Origin: Harmothoe impar
Lineage: Eukaryota; Annelida; Polychaeta; Phyllodocida; Polynoidae
DNA length: 64,000 nt
NCBI GenBank assembly: GCA_947462335.1
Contig: OX381704.1
Coordinates: 41,234,942-41,298,941, forward strand
Direction of reading: 5' to 3'
The position numbers were made by a program, and so were the translations under genes. Numbering within the stretch: position 1 is the first letter of the stretch; each line of letters opens with the position of its first letter. The notes below the pieces were generated by a model, which searched no databases, was not told the DNA's origin, and saw only the letters and a program-made list of their open reading frames with translations. This document shows positions 12,595-23,321 of the stretch, piece after piece.

Positions 12595-13788
12595 CACCGT
12601 TTACAGCTTACACAACACACTGGAGCCTCCATTCCTGTTCACTGACCTTTAATACATTTGTACAATATTCACTAGGGATCTCAGTTAAGCCACTTGAATA
12701 TAAACCTCAAAATGGGTGTGACAATGCTGAAGTTGATGACGAGAATGAATGCTGCGTTCATGCTAAACGAAGATGTGATAATAGCATCTTGCACATACTA
12801 GGCTATATCCTCTGCATACATATAAAAACTTGATTTCAAAAAAAGGAAAAAAGTTTCTGCTGTTGATGAGGAGTTTTCCATCCTCAAATATAAAAGGCAT
12901 ATAAAATGCCGTTATGTAGGTCTCTATTTAATGATGAGGGTTTAAATAATGCATTGTTATCATATCTTCTTGCGTGAGACTGTGGGCACTCGACCACCAT
13001 GCCTAATAGGCTGCCAAACAGTCTCGATGGGATATACATCATTATAATTTATGATATAATTATGCTCTTAACAGACAGGGCGGAAGAAAGAATATACCTA
13101 ACACACTTTTAACAAACACGTGGAATTGTGATGTTTTTCTCACTGGTGTTTGTAATTAAACGTGTCATATTAAAGGGATGTCAGACATGAAAAAAATATC
13201 AGCTTTGACTTTGTACATATCTTCCCCTCATATTATGTGCATGTAGAAATAAAATGAACGACAAGGGCACAGGTATGCTGTGGCAACGCTATCTGCAAAG
13301 TGCCCGTATATTGTTGGCGAGAGGCCGCGTTTTGCTGTCCATCGTGCATTTTACGTAAACATTTATATATTGTACGTATTGCGATGTGGTCCGCTCATAG
13401 AATTCCATTTTGGACATTTAGTTAATGATATCGCATGTCTCTCTCCCCTTCCTCCCAAATTAGCTATAACTCATACATTATGGCATTTCTAGTATGGGTG
13501 TTCCTACTTTGAGTATTCCAGTTTTGAATCCTAAACATTCATGTATAGGTATATTTATGGTTAAGATGGAATGTAGCCAAAATCGAATATAAACCCACAG
13601 AAGGGTATGACCGTCTAATTGATATTCCTCCCATTTGAAAAAAAAATCACTTAATTAAGGTCAATACATACACATTGCATGGTGGCGGGACCCTGTTGAT
13701 GTTTTGGGAACATCTGGAACATACTCCACCTGCTGTGTGTTGAGACAATGTCCATTGTTAAAAACGTTTTAGTGAGTTTCTCAAGACA
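12595..13788. other. Non-coding, nothing recognised
   Basis: AT-rich intergenic sequence downstream of the terminal exon. No supported feature was seen. Confidence 0.45.
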
Positions 13789-13848
13789 GGCTTAAACATC
13801 TAGATACGCCTATAGAGTCCGGCATGCTACCACCTGAGCTAAGCCATA
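13789..13848 (-). repeat. tRNA-derived SINE head (degenerate)
   Basis: The minus strand contains a perfect RNA polymerase III A box, TAGCTCAGGTGG (plus 13830-13841), followed by the tRNA-like stretch GTAGCATGCCGGACTCTATAGG. About 35 nt later comes a weak B-box-like GTTTAAGCC. The cloverleaf does not close properly (D and acceptor stems fail), so this is not a functional tRNA. A short interspersed element derived from a tRNA is the best reading. Confidence 0.4.
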
Positions 13849-16800
13849 TTGGAGTCTGTTCGGCCTTTTCAAATTGGAACTTCTTTTGAACCTACTTTGA
13901 TGTGGCAGTAAATATTGTAAAAAGATATCTGTTTTTATTATATATACACACCAATATGTGGACCGATTTTTATGGGGTTTCCATGGTTTTCTAAGACTGT
14001 ATATATATATATGATTCTTAAATTCTGTGTAGCTCTAATGAGAAAGATCAGGGGTCCCGACCTCATGTTGTATGCACCAAGAGATATTAGAGTACATAAT
14101 AATATGTCTCTCAACAACATTGGCACGCCGTATAACTATGTGAGTGTGCATATATGTATATACATGTACATACAATTATGATACCACTAGTCACGGTAAT
14201 CAGCTATGTAAAGAAACACCTTCTATTGTTGGAATGTTAAAGGTGCAGTAACCCCTGCAGACATTAGAGTACGGATAGTGCTGCTAGCATCATAGGTTGC
14301 AGGGTGTGAGTTGGGGGCCATACACTAGTGCAGGCGGAGGGTGTAATATGCCTTTAATTACATTTGTATATGCCTTCATGATGTTCTTTTTGTGACTATA
14401 CTCCTTGGCGTTGTAGAATCACTTACTGACAGGATTGTATAATAGTAATAATTGAGGTAAGTAGGACCCTTGATACCCTACTGTGCCGCTGCTGCGTAGG
14501 GCCACACTGGAAATTCATAAAGAACTTAATGTCATATGATAAAACGAGATGGCTTATCACGACAATCATACATGTATGTGTACACGCATAAGCGTTTTTA
14601 TTTTCGCTTTTTATCACTATTCAGAGGAGCTTCTGCTAACAAATTATTATTAATATGCCATTATCCATATCATGTCCAGTATTTTATTAATGTCAATATA
14701 AATCGAACCATGAATCAACCATTGTTAATCAGAGCATGTATATTATTATGGTCTGCTCTATGTATATATGATTTATGCGGTACATGTTAGCTATAGGCCA
14801 GAGCATCATCGATGGCCATAATTATGTGTAGATCATTCATATAACTGATTATGAAATTCATTAAATTGATAAATGTACATAAGCTGGCAAGCAACATGTG
14901 ACAAAATGATGTGACAGTCTAACTAACTGTTGGTACCCAATAAAGGAAAATATCATTGGAATTAATTTTCTGCTGTATATACAGTGTAATTTTCTTTTGT
15001 TATACAATGTCCTTCAATGAGATGCCTTTTGTTATATAATGTCCTTCAATGTAGTAGACAATAAATTCCCGCGAGTCACCGGGTCTCTCACAGCTGGGCC
15101 CATACAAACTGGACACAAGGGAGCTTCAGCAGCAAACAGTTTGTATGCCATTCATGCATATGGGAATCTACTGGTTGATGAGGGTTCATTAGTTGAATAT
15201 TACCAATTATTAGAGGACGGAACAAGCTATTTTGGCACGTTTGACGGCGAGATGACATGTGATAACAGAACACTGTCGTCATCTGTGTGTAGTTATTCAT
15301 CAAATGGAAAGCTATCATTACAATACGACAGAACCAATTAGTTCCATTTTGACAATTTAGTTGGATACTATAGATGACGACGGCCAAGTTAGATTTCCAT
15401 TGACATATCAAGACCCCGTCCTAACTGCAAATATTAATTGATTTCCTCAATGGATCTGGAAAAATCACGGGGTTAGCTTTTGGGTCTGCTGAAGTAGAAG
15501 TAGATTAGTACAATTGTAAGAGATATTGCATCCCAGTAAGAATATATCTTAATGAACGTTATGGTGCTGACAATGGGACTATTGGTCCTAAAGCAATCTG
15601 TAGTATTCAAATTCACACGTCAACCATTAAAGCTTGACCGTCATGGTTGAAGTGAGGCCAAAAGCACTTTTGGATATAGTTCAGTTTTCATTCAGTCACA
15701 AGAGGGCTCTTAAGAGCTGGGAGCTCAGCTCTTACATGCACAAGATAGGGTGAATATGTTGTAGCTGGACAATGCTCATGGTCCGCTGTCCAAACACTGC
15801 TGCCCTCTGGTGGAACTGTTATTTTAGTCAATGTATGGAAAATGCTGAACTTATTCCCTGACGGCCCAGCTTTAACTTCACCTACGCAGCTGTAACACTG
15901 TATTCTCTATAGTAAACAAAATTACAAATGCCAAACATCTTTTGCACTGAGTCATGTAGGGCCCACGGTTTGTTTTATCAATTCCGGCCTATTATGACAT
16001 GCAAATTTGAGCCCATCTTCCAGTCCTGTGTCTATGCATAGAACCGGGGTCCAGGACTGGATCTGTGCAAATCACATAGGTGACCCATGTAGCCTTAAAA
16101 ATCCAAGAATTCCATGCCTGTACATGTGCTACAGAACTGAGACGGACTCTAGACACAGGAGTGCCAGGCCGCAGCGTCAATACATCAGCCATCGACCTAA
16201 GGTTCAATGAAATCTTTTAGGACGAGGTATACGGTCACATTCATGGTAATTCATTTATTCAAATAGCTCCTATTTTATTGTGCAATACAAATAGCAATTT
16301 GGAAGTATCGTATTCGTGTGATCAATTCTTCGAAGAAGCCACATGTGCCAAATTTCAGTGCGGAGGCCTACTTTTATTTCCTTTCTTGGTAAGTCTCCTG
16401 AACGTACATCTGTGGTCTTCCAGGTTCATATCAGGTAACAACATGTGGTTTATTTAAACTGAAAAGATCAATTTAGATGTGCTTACCACGTCACTTTACC
16501 GTCACAATTATCGCGATATTTCCAACAAACAGCAACACACACAATGAACGTATTTAAGGTACATTTATTTTTTTCCATCACAGGACAATCGGAAATAAAC
16601 AACAACATAAACTGGTAAATAAAACTGACATAAATCAGTATATATATGCATGCGCATTCTCAACATCCATTGACATCTTCAGCACATCCTGAAAACGACG
16701 TCATAAAATTGATGACATCTTTCTCGACATCCTGCATAATCACGATGTCATATAACTCATGACATCTTTCACGATATCCTGAATAATGACATGACATCGG

Positions 16801-19724
16801 CTTTCTCTGCATGGGGATGAGGGTCTTGCTACAATGTTTGGTGTACAAGGTCATTCCCGGTAGTCCAGGGCTCCAAGTGGAGTTAATTACATTAGCTATG
16901 GACTACAAAGATGTACTATAGACACAGGTGCACTGCAAAAGTGTCGTCTAGGAAACCAATAAATGCTATCCTACAGGGGAATGCCTCATCGAGAAGGTTG
17001 TATTGTTGGCTCTTATATTGCTTAAATATGTTTTATATGTCATGGTAGGTCAGAAACCTGTATCTTACAAAATCTGAGTCTATTCTCGATAACACAATGT
17101 TCATAAATGGAGTTGGAGTTAAGCTTTGAGCTTCCATGCACTCATGATGCATACATACAACTCTACATTCCAGTTAAGTAAAGCATATATAACGCCACAT
17201 AAGGTAAGCCGGGGAAGGGAAACAAAATGTATTCCACGTGATTTCGTTCCTTTTGTATGAATGTATCCATTACATTAACAATAACTGGTATGTCATGTCT
17301 TGAGACCGTCAGTGTATACCATTCATTGATTGATGCATTAATTTAATTACATTTTTTTCCCTATTGAGAAACACAGCACGATATATTACCTAGAGACCCG
17401 TAACATAAATCAGAGAAATAAGGGAGATCGATTTACATGATCACGTATAACTCTGTTTTTATATCTGAACAAACTAAGTTTACACTTAAAGAGAAAGTTA
17501 CGTCAATTAAGACATGTACGGTGTGTGTTCACATACAGGTGTAGGCCTATCTGTATAACATGAAATGCAATTTGCACCTTGTCTTTATAAAACTATAGTA
17601 GGTACTTAAGTCAATATTTTGGTTTGTGGAAATCACCGGCAGTTACTAGATGAAACATGCCCTTTAGAATAAGTTATACCTATTTATTTTAGAAATAAGG
17701 AAAAACAATCGCGTGTTGGCACATTATTGATTTTTCTCTGAGAATTATACAAATATCCTTTGAAGTATTTTCATAAAGTATACACACCAATCAGTTCATT
17801 AGAAAGCGAACACAATATTTAAACACTCCTTGCTGTCGCAACATTCCAAACATAAAAGGGGCATTTCCTAAACTATATATCACCAGAAAATATAAGCACA
17901 ATGGTGACATCATGCTCAGGGCATCGCATCTTGTAAATATATACGTATTCAGAGTGGGTGGGGAAACCAACGCATATACATATACATAATTTCACCACCC
18001 AAAAGGTAACTCAACAAAACCCTCAAAATGTTATGAGAAAACATTGAGATCAGTTTTTCATATTCAACTGAAATAATATGTTCTCGGCATAAGCAAATCA
18101 GAATACGATATATGCACGCATATGAGACATGTTTCAAAAGCACTTTAGTATGAGTCTGTATTTAATCCATTCTTAACGGGAGAACGATGTATGGCAAATA
18201 CATCTATACAATATTAAGTTCCCTAATCAGCACTATCATTTAGCCACAATCCAAAATTAAGAAAACCTGTAGTTATATTGGATTTATCGTGGGGATATTT
18301 TGTAATTAGGACAAAATAGTCTACTGTAGATGTAGATAAGAAAATACTATAGATGTCACATCCCTCTGTAGACGGAGTACGCGGCCAGCCCGCCCTATAT
18401 GGAGACGCACACCCTTACCATCTGAAAAACACAAAAAGGAATACATGTACTAGGTTAGATCAGCTCTCGAATCAAGGAGAAATGTGTTTGATCTCATAGA
18501 ATAAGACCATTTTAAGTCTGGTCTGGATAAGACCATTTAAAGTCTGAATAAGACCACCATCCCAGGAACTGTCTCACTGATCGATAATGTTTCATGGATT
18601 GCATAATAAAACACAGGTTTTAACCAAGAAACGATCACACAGTGACATATCTCTGAAATGACCAACTTTAGACCCCAACTATGGGAAATTAATGAGAAAA
18701 GGTGGGGACTACGGTAGTCTGTCTACGAATCCACCTCATTCATCAAAATGCAATTTTCCGCCTGTAATCTTGCCAACACAGATAAGAGCTTTTAATTTTA
18801 TTTGGAATTGAAACTGTTCTTGTCCAATAGTGCAGCTGCTATGATTCCCAACCAGTGCCTGGAACACTCATAAACAACCGCATTCAGTAACACCATTCTC
18901 ACCAATAGACACCTGGATAACACTCTGTGTGGAATCCAGTTATTGTATAGTTTGTGAGGACACGTATTAATACCTTATGGTATGCTTTTATGGGAGGTGC
19001 GAATCAACATCCTTTAACCATTAACCATAACCTTTCATGCCATATGTGTAACCTGTACTAAATTCACACGACGTCATTTGTGTCCATGGGAGTAGCAAAA
19101 CAGGAAGTCCAGGAATATAACCTGCGACGTCATATAAATCACAAATACATTTCTTGTTCTGAATACATTTCTACACGATAAAATTACGTTAAACTCGTCA
19201 ACTAAACCCTTCTTAGCTCCCAGCTTCTACAGACAACCCACACCATTCGTATCTATTATCTATATCACAACCATCAATTATGTATGGAACAGAAACGTTT
19301 ATTTGAGTAGCAACTCTATATTGGTCCACCATTTTAAGGGGATCCACACTGCTATACCTGTGAGTAATCATTTGACAAGTGATTGGCACATGAACCAGGT
19401 GTTCGCTTTCCTGAGAAGCCTTTTATACTGGTGCAATCGGTACATGTGCACCTCATAATATAATTCATGTGGCAAAGGCAGGTTCAATCTTCAACTTGAG
19501 ACCTGTAATGGGTGGAAGCGACGTGGCAACATGCGACCCTTCACATGACACTTCTTTCCGCAGGCTTCCTCTTCCTACCATTCTCAGAGAGACACCATTC
19601 TTCCGAACAAAGTCTATTCTTTCTTTCTTTCTTTCTTTCTGAACTAGACTCTGTCTGGATTTCTACGGTTTTCTGGGTAACTTGTCATAGTAAGCCATGT
19701 GTAGCGCCAGAGAGACAGAGTCAC
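13849..19724. other. Long non-coding stretch
   Basis: AT-rich sequence without convincing exons. A 100-codon open frame at 15039-15341 (plus) has a non-random look but no recognisable family, and it is followed by stops in all frames; it might be a decayed exon. A TTTC microsatellite lies at about 19617-19640. A small TTAA-flanked candidate element lies at 14241-14353. Confidence 0.4.
14241..14353. mobile_element. Possible 113-bp TTAA-flanked element
   Basis: TTAA is present on both sides (14237-14240 and 14354-14357). The ends AGGTGCAGTAACCC and, reverse-complemented, AGGCATATTACACCC are only loosely similar. It resembles the better-supported TTAA elements at 38867 and 41405 in having AGG ends. 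Confidence 0.25.
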
Positions 19725-19989
19725 GTTCAAATGTATCGGGGCTCTGCTGGGCAGTTACGTTCAAATGTATCGGGACTCTGCTGGGCAGTTACGTTCAAAT
19801 GTATCGGGGCTCTGCTGGGCAGTTACGTTCAAATGTATCGGGACTCTGCTGGGCAATTACGTTCAAATGTATCGGGACTCTGCTGGGCAATTACGTTCAA
19901 ATGTATCGGGGCTCTGCTGGGCAGTTACGTTCAAATGTATCGGGACTCTGCTGGGCAATTACGTTCAAATGTATCGGGGCTCTGCTGGG
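19725..19989. repeat. 34-bp minisatellite, 8 copies
   Basis: Units start at 19725, 19759, 19793, 19827, 19861, 19895, 19929 and 19963 with the core GTTCAAATGTATCGGG. They vary mainly as G/A at two positions. Since 34 is not a multiple of 3 and no unit contains a stop, all three plus-strand frames stay open across the array. The open frames here are an artefact of the repeat, not genes. Confidence 0.9.
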
Positions 19990-20332
19990 AGAGTGCCTTC
20001 CTGCCTTCGTCACTCTCCCAGCACCCACCCTCCCCTCACTGCCCTCACACATCTACAGGGTAGGTTTGAAGTAAACGTCAAAAAGTCCATTAGGCCGCAC
20101 CCAGCTTAAAGCTGCTATACTACTTGGCACACTCAAACCTATATTATCTTCATTTGTATCTCAGATGATTGTATAACCCTTTCCCTATTATAATATGCCA
20201 TTTATTTTGACAAGTAATTCTTAATATGTGCAATACAAGACTCTAATTCCAGCTACTATGTATATTCTGGTGGGCTTTGATAAGTTAGTGTTAAAAGATT
20301 ACATCAGGTGGCAGCACTGAGTGGACTGCTAC

Positions 20333-20338
20333 CTGAAA
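20333..20338. other. Target-site duplication, left copy (CTGAAA)
   Basis: CTGAAA directly precedes the left TIR and is repeated exactly at 30872-30877 after the right TIR. Six-base duplications are characteristic of Polinton/Maverick integration. Confidence 0.93.
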
Positions 20339-20730
20339 AGTAGTATAGTATGTATCGGAACGGGACTATAGTTAAGTACTGTTTATTACTCAATCGACAT
20401 GCAGCCAATCAGAGGCCTCCATTTGGTCACGTGACCCGTTGCCATGGTAACGTGACCTACTTAGGGCTCTCAGCCAATCAGAAGCCAGCATTCTGGGTGA
20501 CCTACTGACCTACTTAGAAGCTCTCAGCCAATCAGAGGCCGGCATTCTGGTAACCATGGTAACGTGACCTACTTACGTCACGTGACCTACTTAGGCTCAG
20601 CCAATCAGAAGCCGGCATTCTGGTAACTAGGGTAACGTGACCTACTTAGGGTTTGTTTGTAAACAACACCACGTGGCTTTCTTGTTTGTAAACAACACCA
20701 CGTGACACGTGACTGTTTGTAAACAAACAA
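20339..20730 (+). repeat. Left terminal inverted repeat, 392 bp
   Basis: Matches the reverse complement of 30480-30871 with four differences seen by eye. It is built of four imperfect direct units, each with a CCAATCAGA box, GGCATTCTGG and GTGACCTACTTAG. It contains the 12-bp palindrome GGTCACGTGACC (20425-20436), several further CACGTG boxes, and forkhead-like GTAAACAA motifs at its inner end. Confidence 0.95.
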
Positions 20731-20800
20731 ACAAAAAAAAAAGTTATGTAACTTATATATAGAAATAAAAACACAACAAGATAATTTCTTTTCTTTTCAT

Positions 20801-20813
20801 TTTATTCTTTATT
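20801..20813 (-). promoter_or_regulatory. Tandem polyadenylation signals for the leftward transcripts
   Basis: On the minus strand AATAAA occurs twice (plus TTTATT at 20801-20806 and 20808-20813), about 30 bp after the stop of the last minus-strand gene and just inside the left TIR. Confidence 0.6.
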
Positions 20814-20842
20814 TTCATTTCAATCAGAAAAAACACACAAGT

Positions 20843-21142
20843 TTATGCTTTTTTAGCTTGCTTCTTCGATTTGCAGCAACTCAACAGGCCGCAAAGTCTC
20901 ACGCCGCCGTCACTCGCACCACCACACCCCGGACGACTTTTCTCCAATAGACATTGCACGACTTTGGATAAATCCAACACCATTTCGGCAAGGCAGAGAA
21001 TCTTTGCCTCCATGAAACGGCCGCCATCGCAACAACCCGTCACAACAGCATCATCGATAGCTTCTGACTCACGACCCGGTCGCTCAGCTTTGGGATTTTG
21101 CTCATGCGCATGACGCACTTCTTGGGGTTTCTTGTTCGACAT
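20843..21142 (-). CDS. Hypothetical 99-residue protein with Cys/Lys tail, overlapping the protease gene
   Basis: This frame starts with ATG at 21142 and overlaps the last ~100 bp of the protease frame. It is followed directly by the polyadenylation signals, so it is the last gene of the leftward set. The product has a charged N-terminal third, a possible helix (FMEAKILCLAEMVLDLSKVV) and a C-terminus with paired cysteines followed by lysines (LSCCKSKKQAKKA). Such a tail could be lipidated or bind membrane or nucleic acid, but this is speculation. I do not recognise the family. The overlap with a real gene makes a chance frame possible. Confidence 0.45.
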   Translation of the reverse strand: MSNKKPQEVRHAHEQNPKAERPGRESEAIDDAVVTGCCDGGRFMEAKILCLAEMVLDLSKVVQCLLEKSRPGCGGASDGGVRLCGLLSCCKSKKQAKKA

Positions 21143-21492
21143 GCTTCAATTAGGAAATGAACGCAATGAGGTCCACAGGTGTCAGCAGAAGTGTCTTGTA
21201 GTTGAATGCGGTTTCTTTGCCACTTGAACGGAGCAGAGCGTTCCACGAAAGACAAGAACTCCGCACTCAGCGGCGGTAAGCCGAAGGAATCAAAGTAGTA
21301 CACTTCACCCGTGCTCGACACGTAAAACGCCACCCAATGCTGACCTGGTAAATGTTGCGGATCTGTGTTGCTCACGAAACAAGTGTCTTTGATAGGGTGC
21401 TTCGGAATAGTGTCACAAGAGAAAACGCCCAGGAAACGATGTTTTGTGTGAACGTTTTCCTTCAACACTCTGCTTATTTCAAGCGTGTTCAT
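21040..21492 (-). CDS. Adenovirus-type cysteine protease (adenain-like)
   Basis: The product is the C5-family maturation protease that cleaves capsid precursors in adenoviruses and Polintons. From the ATG at 21492 the protein is 150 residues long. Family motifs are all present: His52 in GQHWVAFY, Asp68 in YYFDSFG, the oxyanion-hole Gln region RIQLQD, and Cys106 in DTCGPHC. An in-frame ATG exists upstream at 21681, but it lies inside the capsid gene; the 21492 start falls 30 bp after the capsid stop and gives the normal family length, so I prefer it. It is the penultimate gene of the leftward virion cluster, next to its likely substrates. No catalytic residue is missing, so the enzyme appears functional. 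Confidence 0.93.
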   Translation of the reverse strand: MNTLEISRVLKENVHTKHRFLGVFSCDTIPKHPIKDTCFVSNTDPQHLPGQHWVAFYVSSTGEVYYFDSFGLPPLSAEFLSFVERSAPFKWQRNRIQLQDTSADTCGPHCVHFLIEACRTRNPKKCVMRMSKIPKLSDRVVSQKLSMMLL

Positions 21493-21521
21493 ACGATACG
21501 CCAAGTACCGCCGTCTTGTCT

Positions 21522-22805
21522 TCAGTTCATGTGGTAGTCGGTGACGGGGTGTCGATCTCGGGTCAGCTCGACGACGTTGTCGTACACCAAGTAGAGTAGC
21601 ACCGTTGTTGTCGCTTGTAGCGCCGAGCGGAAACTGACTTCCACCCTCAGCTGACCCGCTCTTATAAGGTTCACGCGACACCCGTCGTGCGATCTGTCTG
21701 GGGTTAAGTCGAGGGGGAACACCGTGTAACCGTTCAGGAATTGTTCGTATGAAATACCGCAGGAGCGCGCGCCCTCGTACATCCCCGTTTCCGTGTGTAG
21801 CGCCAAGTACTCTCTCACGGCCGCTTTGGTCTTAAAGTCGGGCACGTAGGCGTCGTTCGGCACTTTCTGATCGTTCACTATCACTTGAAGCGAGCTGATG
21901 TCGTAATGCTTCATCTCGAACGGGTTCTTGGTGTAGCTACCGTTGAAGGCGTCGTGGTCAAGGAAGCAAATCATCATCGACTTGGGAAGCTGGCCTGTGT
22001 TGGAGTGCGTGTAGCTGTGATCTCTGTTACCTTGAGGGATGGCGTAGGTCGTCACCTCCACTCTGTTCACCGGGTAGTCGAAGGGCCCGTGTTCTATCAC
22101 CGCTCTCTCGTGCGTTTCCGCTACAGCGTCCGCCACCAGCACGCGTCGCACGTAGAGCTTTGCTTTGTAGATCTTCAAGCTGTAGCCTCCGTCAGCGGCG
22201 CACATCAGATAGAAAGAGGGCGCCGCTTGTTTCAGAGTGAGATTGATTTCTGTCTCTCCAACGATGAGCTTCGGTTGATGAGCCAGGTCAAAGTGCAGTC
22301 GCGCCATCAGCGAAAAGCGTTTGTTGGAGATTAGCTTCTTCGCGTCAGTCAACGTGTCAAACTGACCGGGCGTATCTTCATGCCACCCCTGGGCGCTCAT
22401 GACGCCGTCCTTCACGTCTTTGTTGTAGTTGAGTAACCCTTCCAAGTAAGCTCGGTAAGGGTAGGTCTCGGTGTTGCCAGACACTTTGAAACCGCCGATG
22501 GAGACTTGGACGTCTTTGAAGAGCGAGTGAGCCAAGTTGTTCACCGGAGCTACCGCGTCGGTGTCCTCGATCGCCGCTCCGTCCTTTAGCACTTGACATT
22601 CCAGATGAAGGTAATTCTCGTTCAGGTCTGTGTACTCTTGCGACTTGTTGATGGTGAAATTTATGTTACCTCCATCCTCTAAAGAGTTTTTTGTTTCTAT
22701 CCCCAGGAAAGACGACTTTAAGATAGTAGTCTGAGTCGGCGCTACGGTGTGCAGGTCGAGCTCAGAGAGCGCACACTCGTTACTGCTCTCGTGTACGTAA
22801 GCCAT
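21522..22805 (-). CDS. Major capsid protein (hexon-like, double jelly roll)
   Basis: The 427-residue protein has the size, beta-rich composition and position of the Polinton/adintovirus major capsid protein. In animal genome annotations this family often appears under the uninformative name of uncharacterized protein F54H12.2-like. I recognise it by the N-terminal pattern with ELDLHTVAPTQT, the conserved central GNTETYPYRAYLEGLLNY and the C-terminal VYDNVVELTRDR. The frame is uninterrupted. A TATA box lies 55 bp upstream of the ATG (22860-22867). The protein would build the hexagonal capsomers of an icosahedral particle together with the penton-like protein at 23322-24440. Fold assignment rests on family resemblance, not on a structure prediction. 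Confidence 0.92.
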   Translation of the reverse strand: MAYVHESSNECALSELDLHTVAPTQTTILKSSFLGIETKNSLEDGGNINFTINKSQEYTDLNENYLHLECQVLKDGAAIEDTDAVAPVNNLAHSLFKDVQVSIGGFKVSGNTETYPYRAYLEGLLNYNKDVKDGVMSAQGWHEDTPGQFDTLTDAKKLISNKRFSLMARLHFDLAHQPKLIVGETEINLTLKQAAPSFYLMCAADGGYSLKIYKAKLYVRRVLVADAVAETHERAVIEHGPFDYPVNRVEVTTYAIPQGNRDHSYTHSNTGQLPKSMMICFLDHDAFNGSYTKNPFEMKHYDISSLQVIVNDQKVPNDAYVPDFKTKAAVREYLALHTETGMYEGARSCGISYEQFLNGYTVFPLDLTPDRSHDGCRVNLIRAGQLRVEVSFRSALQATTTVLLYLVYDNVVELTRDRHPVTDYHMN

Positions 22806-22859
22806 TGTGTTCTCTCTTCATGCGGCCGACAGACTGACGCCGGCCGCCTCCAGTCTTTT

Positions 22860-22867
22860 TATTTATA
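22860..22867 (-). promoter_or_regulatory. TATA box of the major capsid gene
   Basis: The minus strand reads GGTATAAATAAAAAGACTGG. A transcription start about 25-30 bp downstream would fall near 22835, leaving a ~30-nt leader before the ATG at 22805. The AAAAGACTG that follows is also present at the 29079 TATA box. Confidence 0.65.
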
Positions 22868-22884
22868 CCTGAACGCCTAGGCGC

Positions 22885-23310
22885 TTACCGGTCGAATACA
22901 TCCCCTCTACGTCTCTTGCAAGAGCCACCGCCCGTCTGAGGAGAATGCCGGCGACGTTTCGACCCTTTCTTAGACGCGACAGGCGTCTTTCCTCCCGAGA
23001 ACGCCGTACTCGCCAGTCTCTTCAGAGCGCCTGCGCCTCGGTCTTTCACGCTGCTCTTTAAAGTCCGACCCGCCAGCACATCTTTAGCTACGCCCACACC
23101 GGCGCGGAGCAGCGTTTTTCCCACCGACTTCAATAGCGGGGTAGCCGAGCGCATCAGACCTAACAGAGCGCCGCCTAAACCGTGCCCGCTCTGGAAAGAG
23201 CGCCCGCTGTACACGTTGACGCCGTTGCCCAGCTGCGCGTTGTAGTAATCGCTGTACCCTCTGCCGACGGTGCGCCTGGGTGGAAAGTACGGAACGCGTT
23301 GACGCATCAT
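22885..23310 (-). CDS. pX-like basic membrane-active/core virion protein
   Basis: The 141-residue product has a Tyr/Gly-rich N-terminus (RGYSDYYNAQLGNG), then a hydrophobic-amphipathic region (GALLGLMRSATPLLKSVGKT, LLRAGVGVAKDVLAG), and a strongly basic C-terminus with KKGSKRRRHS and CKRRRGD. This layout matches the small protein of adintoviruses described as an adenovirus pX homologue, next to the capsid genes. A role in DNA condensation or membrane disruption is inferred from the family. It lies between the penton-like and major capsid genes, 11 bp after the penton-like stop, and probably shares their transcription. Confidence 0.8.
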   Translation of the reverse strand: MMRQRVPYFPPRRTVGRGYSDYYNAQLGNGVNVYSGRSFQSGHGLGGALLGLMRSATPLLKSVGKTLLRAGVGVAKDVLAGRTLKSSVKDRGAGALKRLASTAFSGGKTPVASKKGSKRRRHSPQTGGGSCKRRRGDVFDR

Positions 23311-23321
23311 TTTTCTCTCTT

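Noticed and set aside
13789..13848. tRNA gene on the minus strand
   Set aside because: A box is perfect but stems do not pair and the B box is poor; treated as a SINE head instead.
15039..15341. 100-codon plus-strand frame beginning MSFNVVDNKFPRVTG
   Set aside because: Looks less random than neighbours but belongs to no family I recognise and is surrounded by stops; could be a decayed exon, not reported as a gene.
19512..20109. Three overlapping plus-strand frames with SNVSGLCWA-like repeats
   Set aside because: Products of the 34-bp minisatellite read in its three frames.
21885..22334. 149-codon plus-strand frame inside the capsid gene
   Set aside because: Antisense shadow of the major capsid protein gene.
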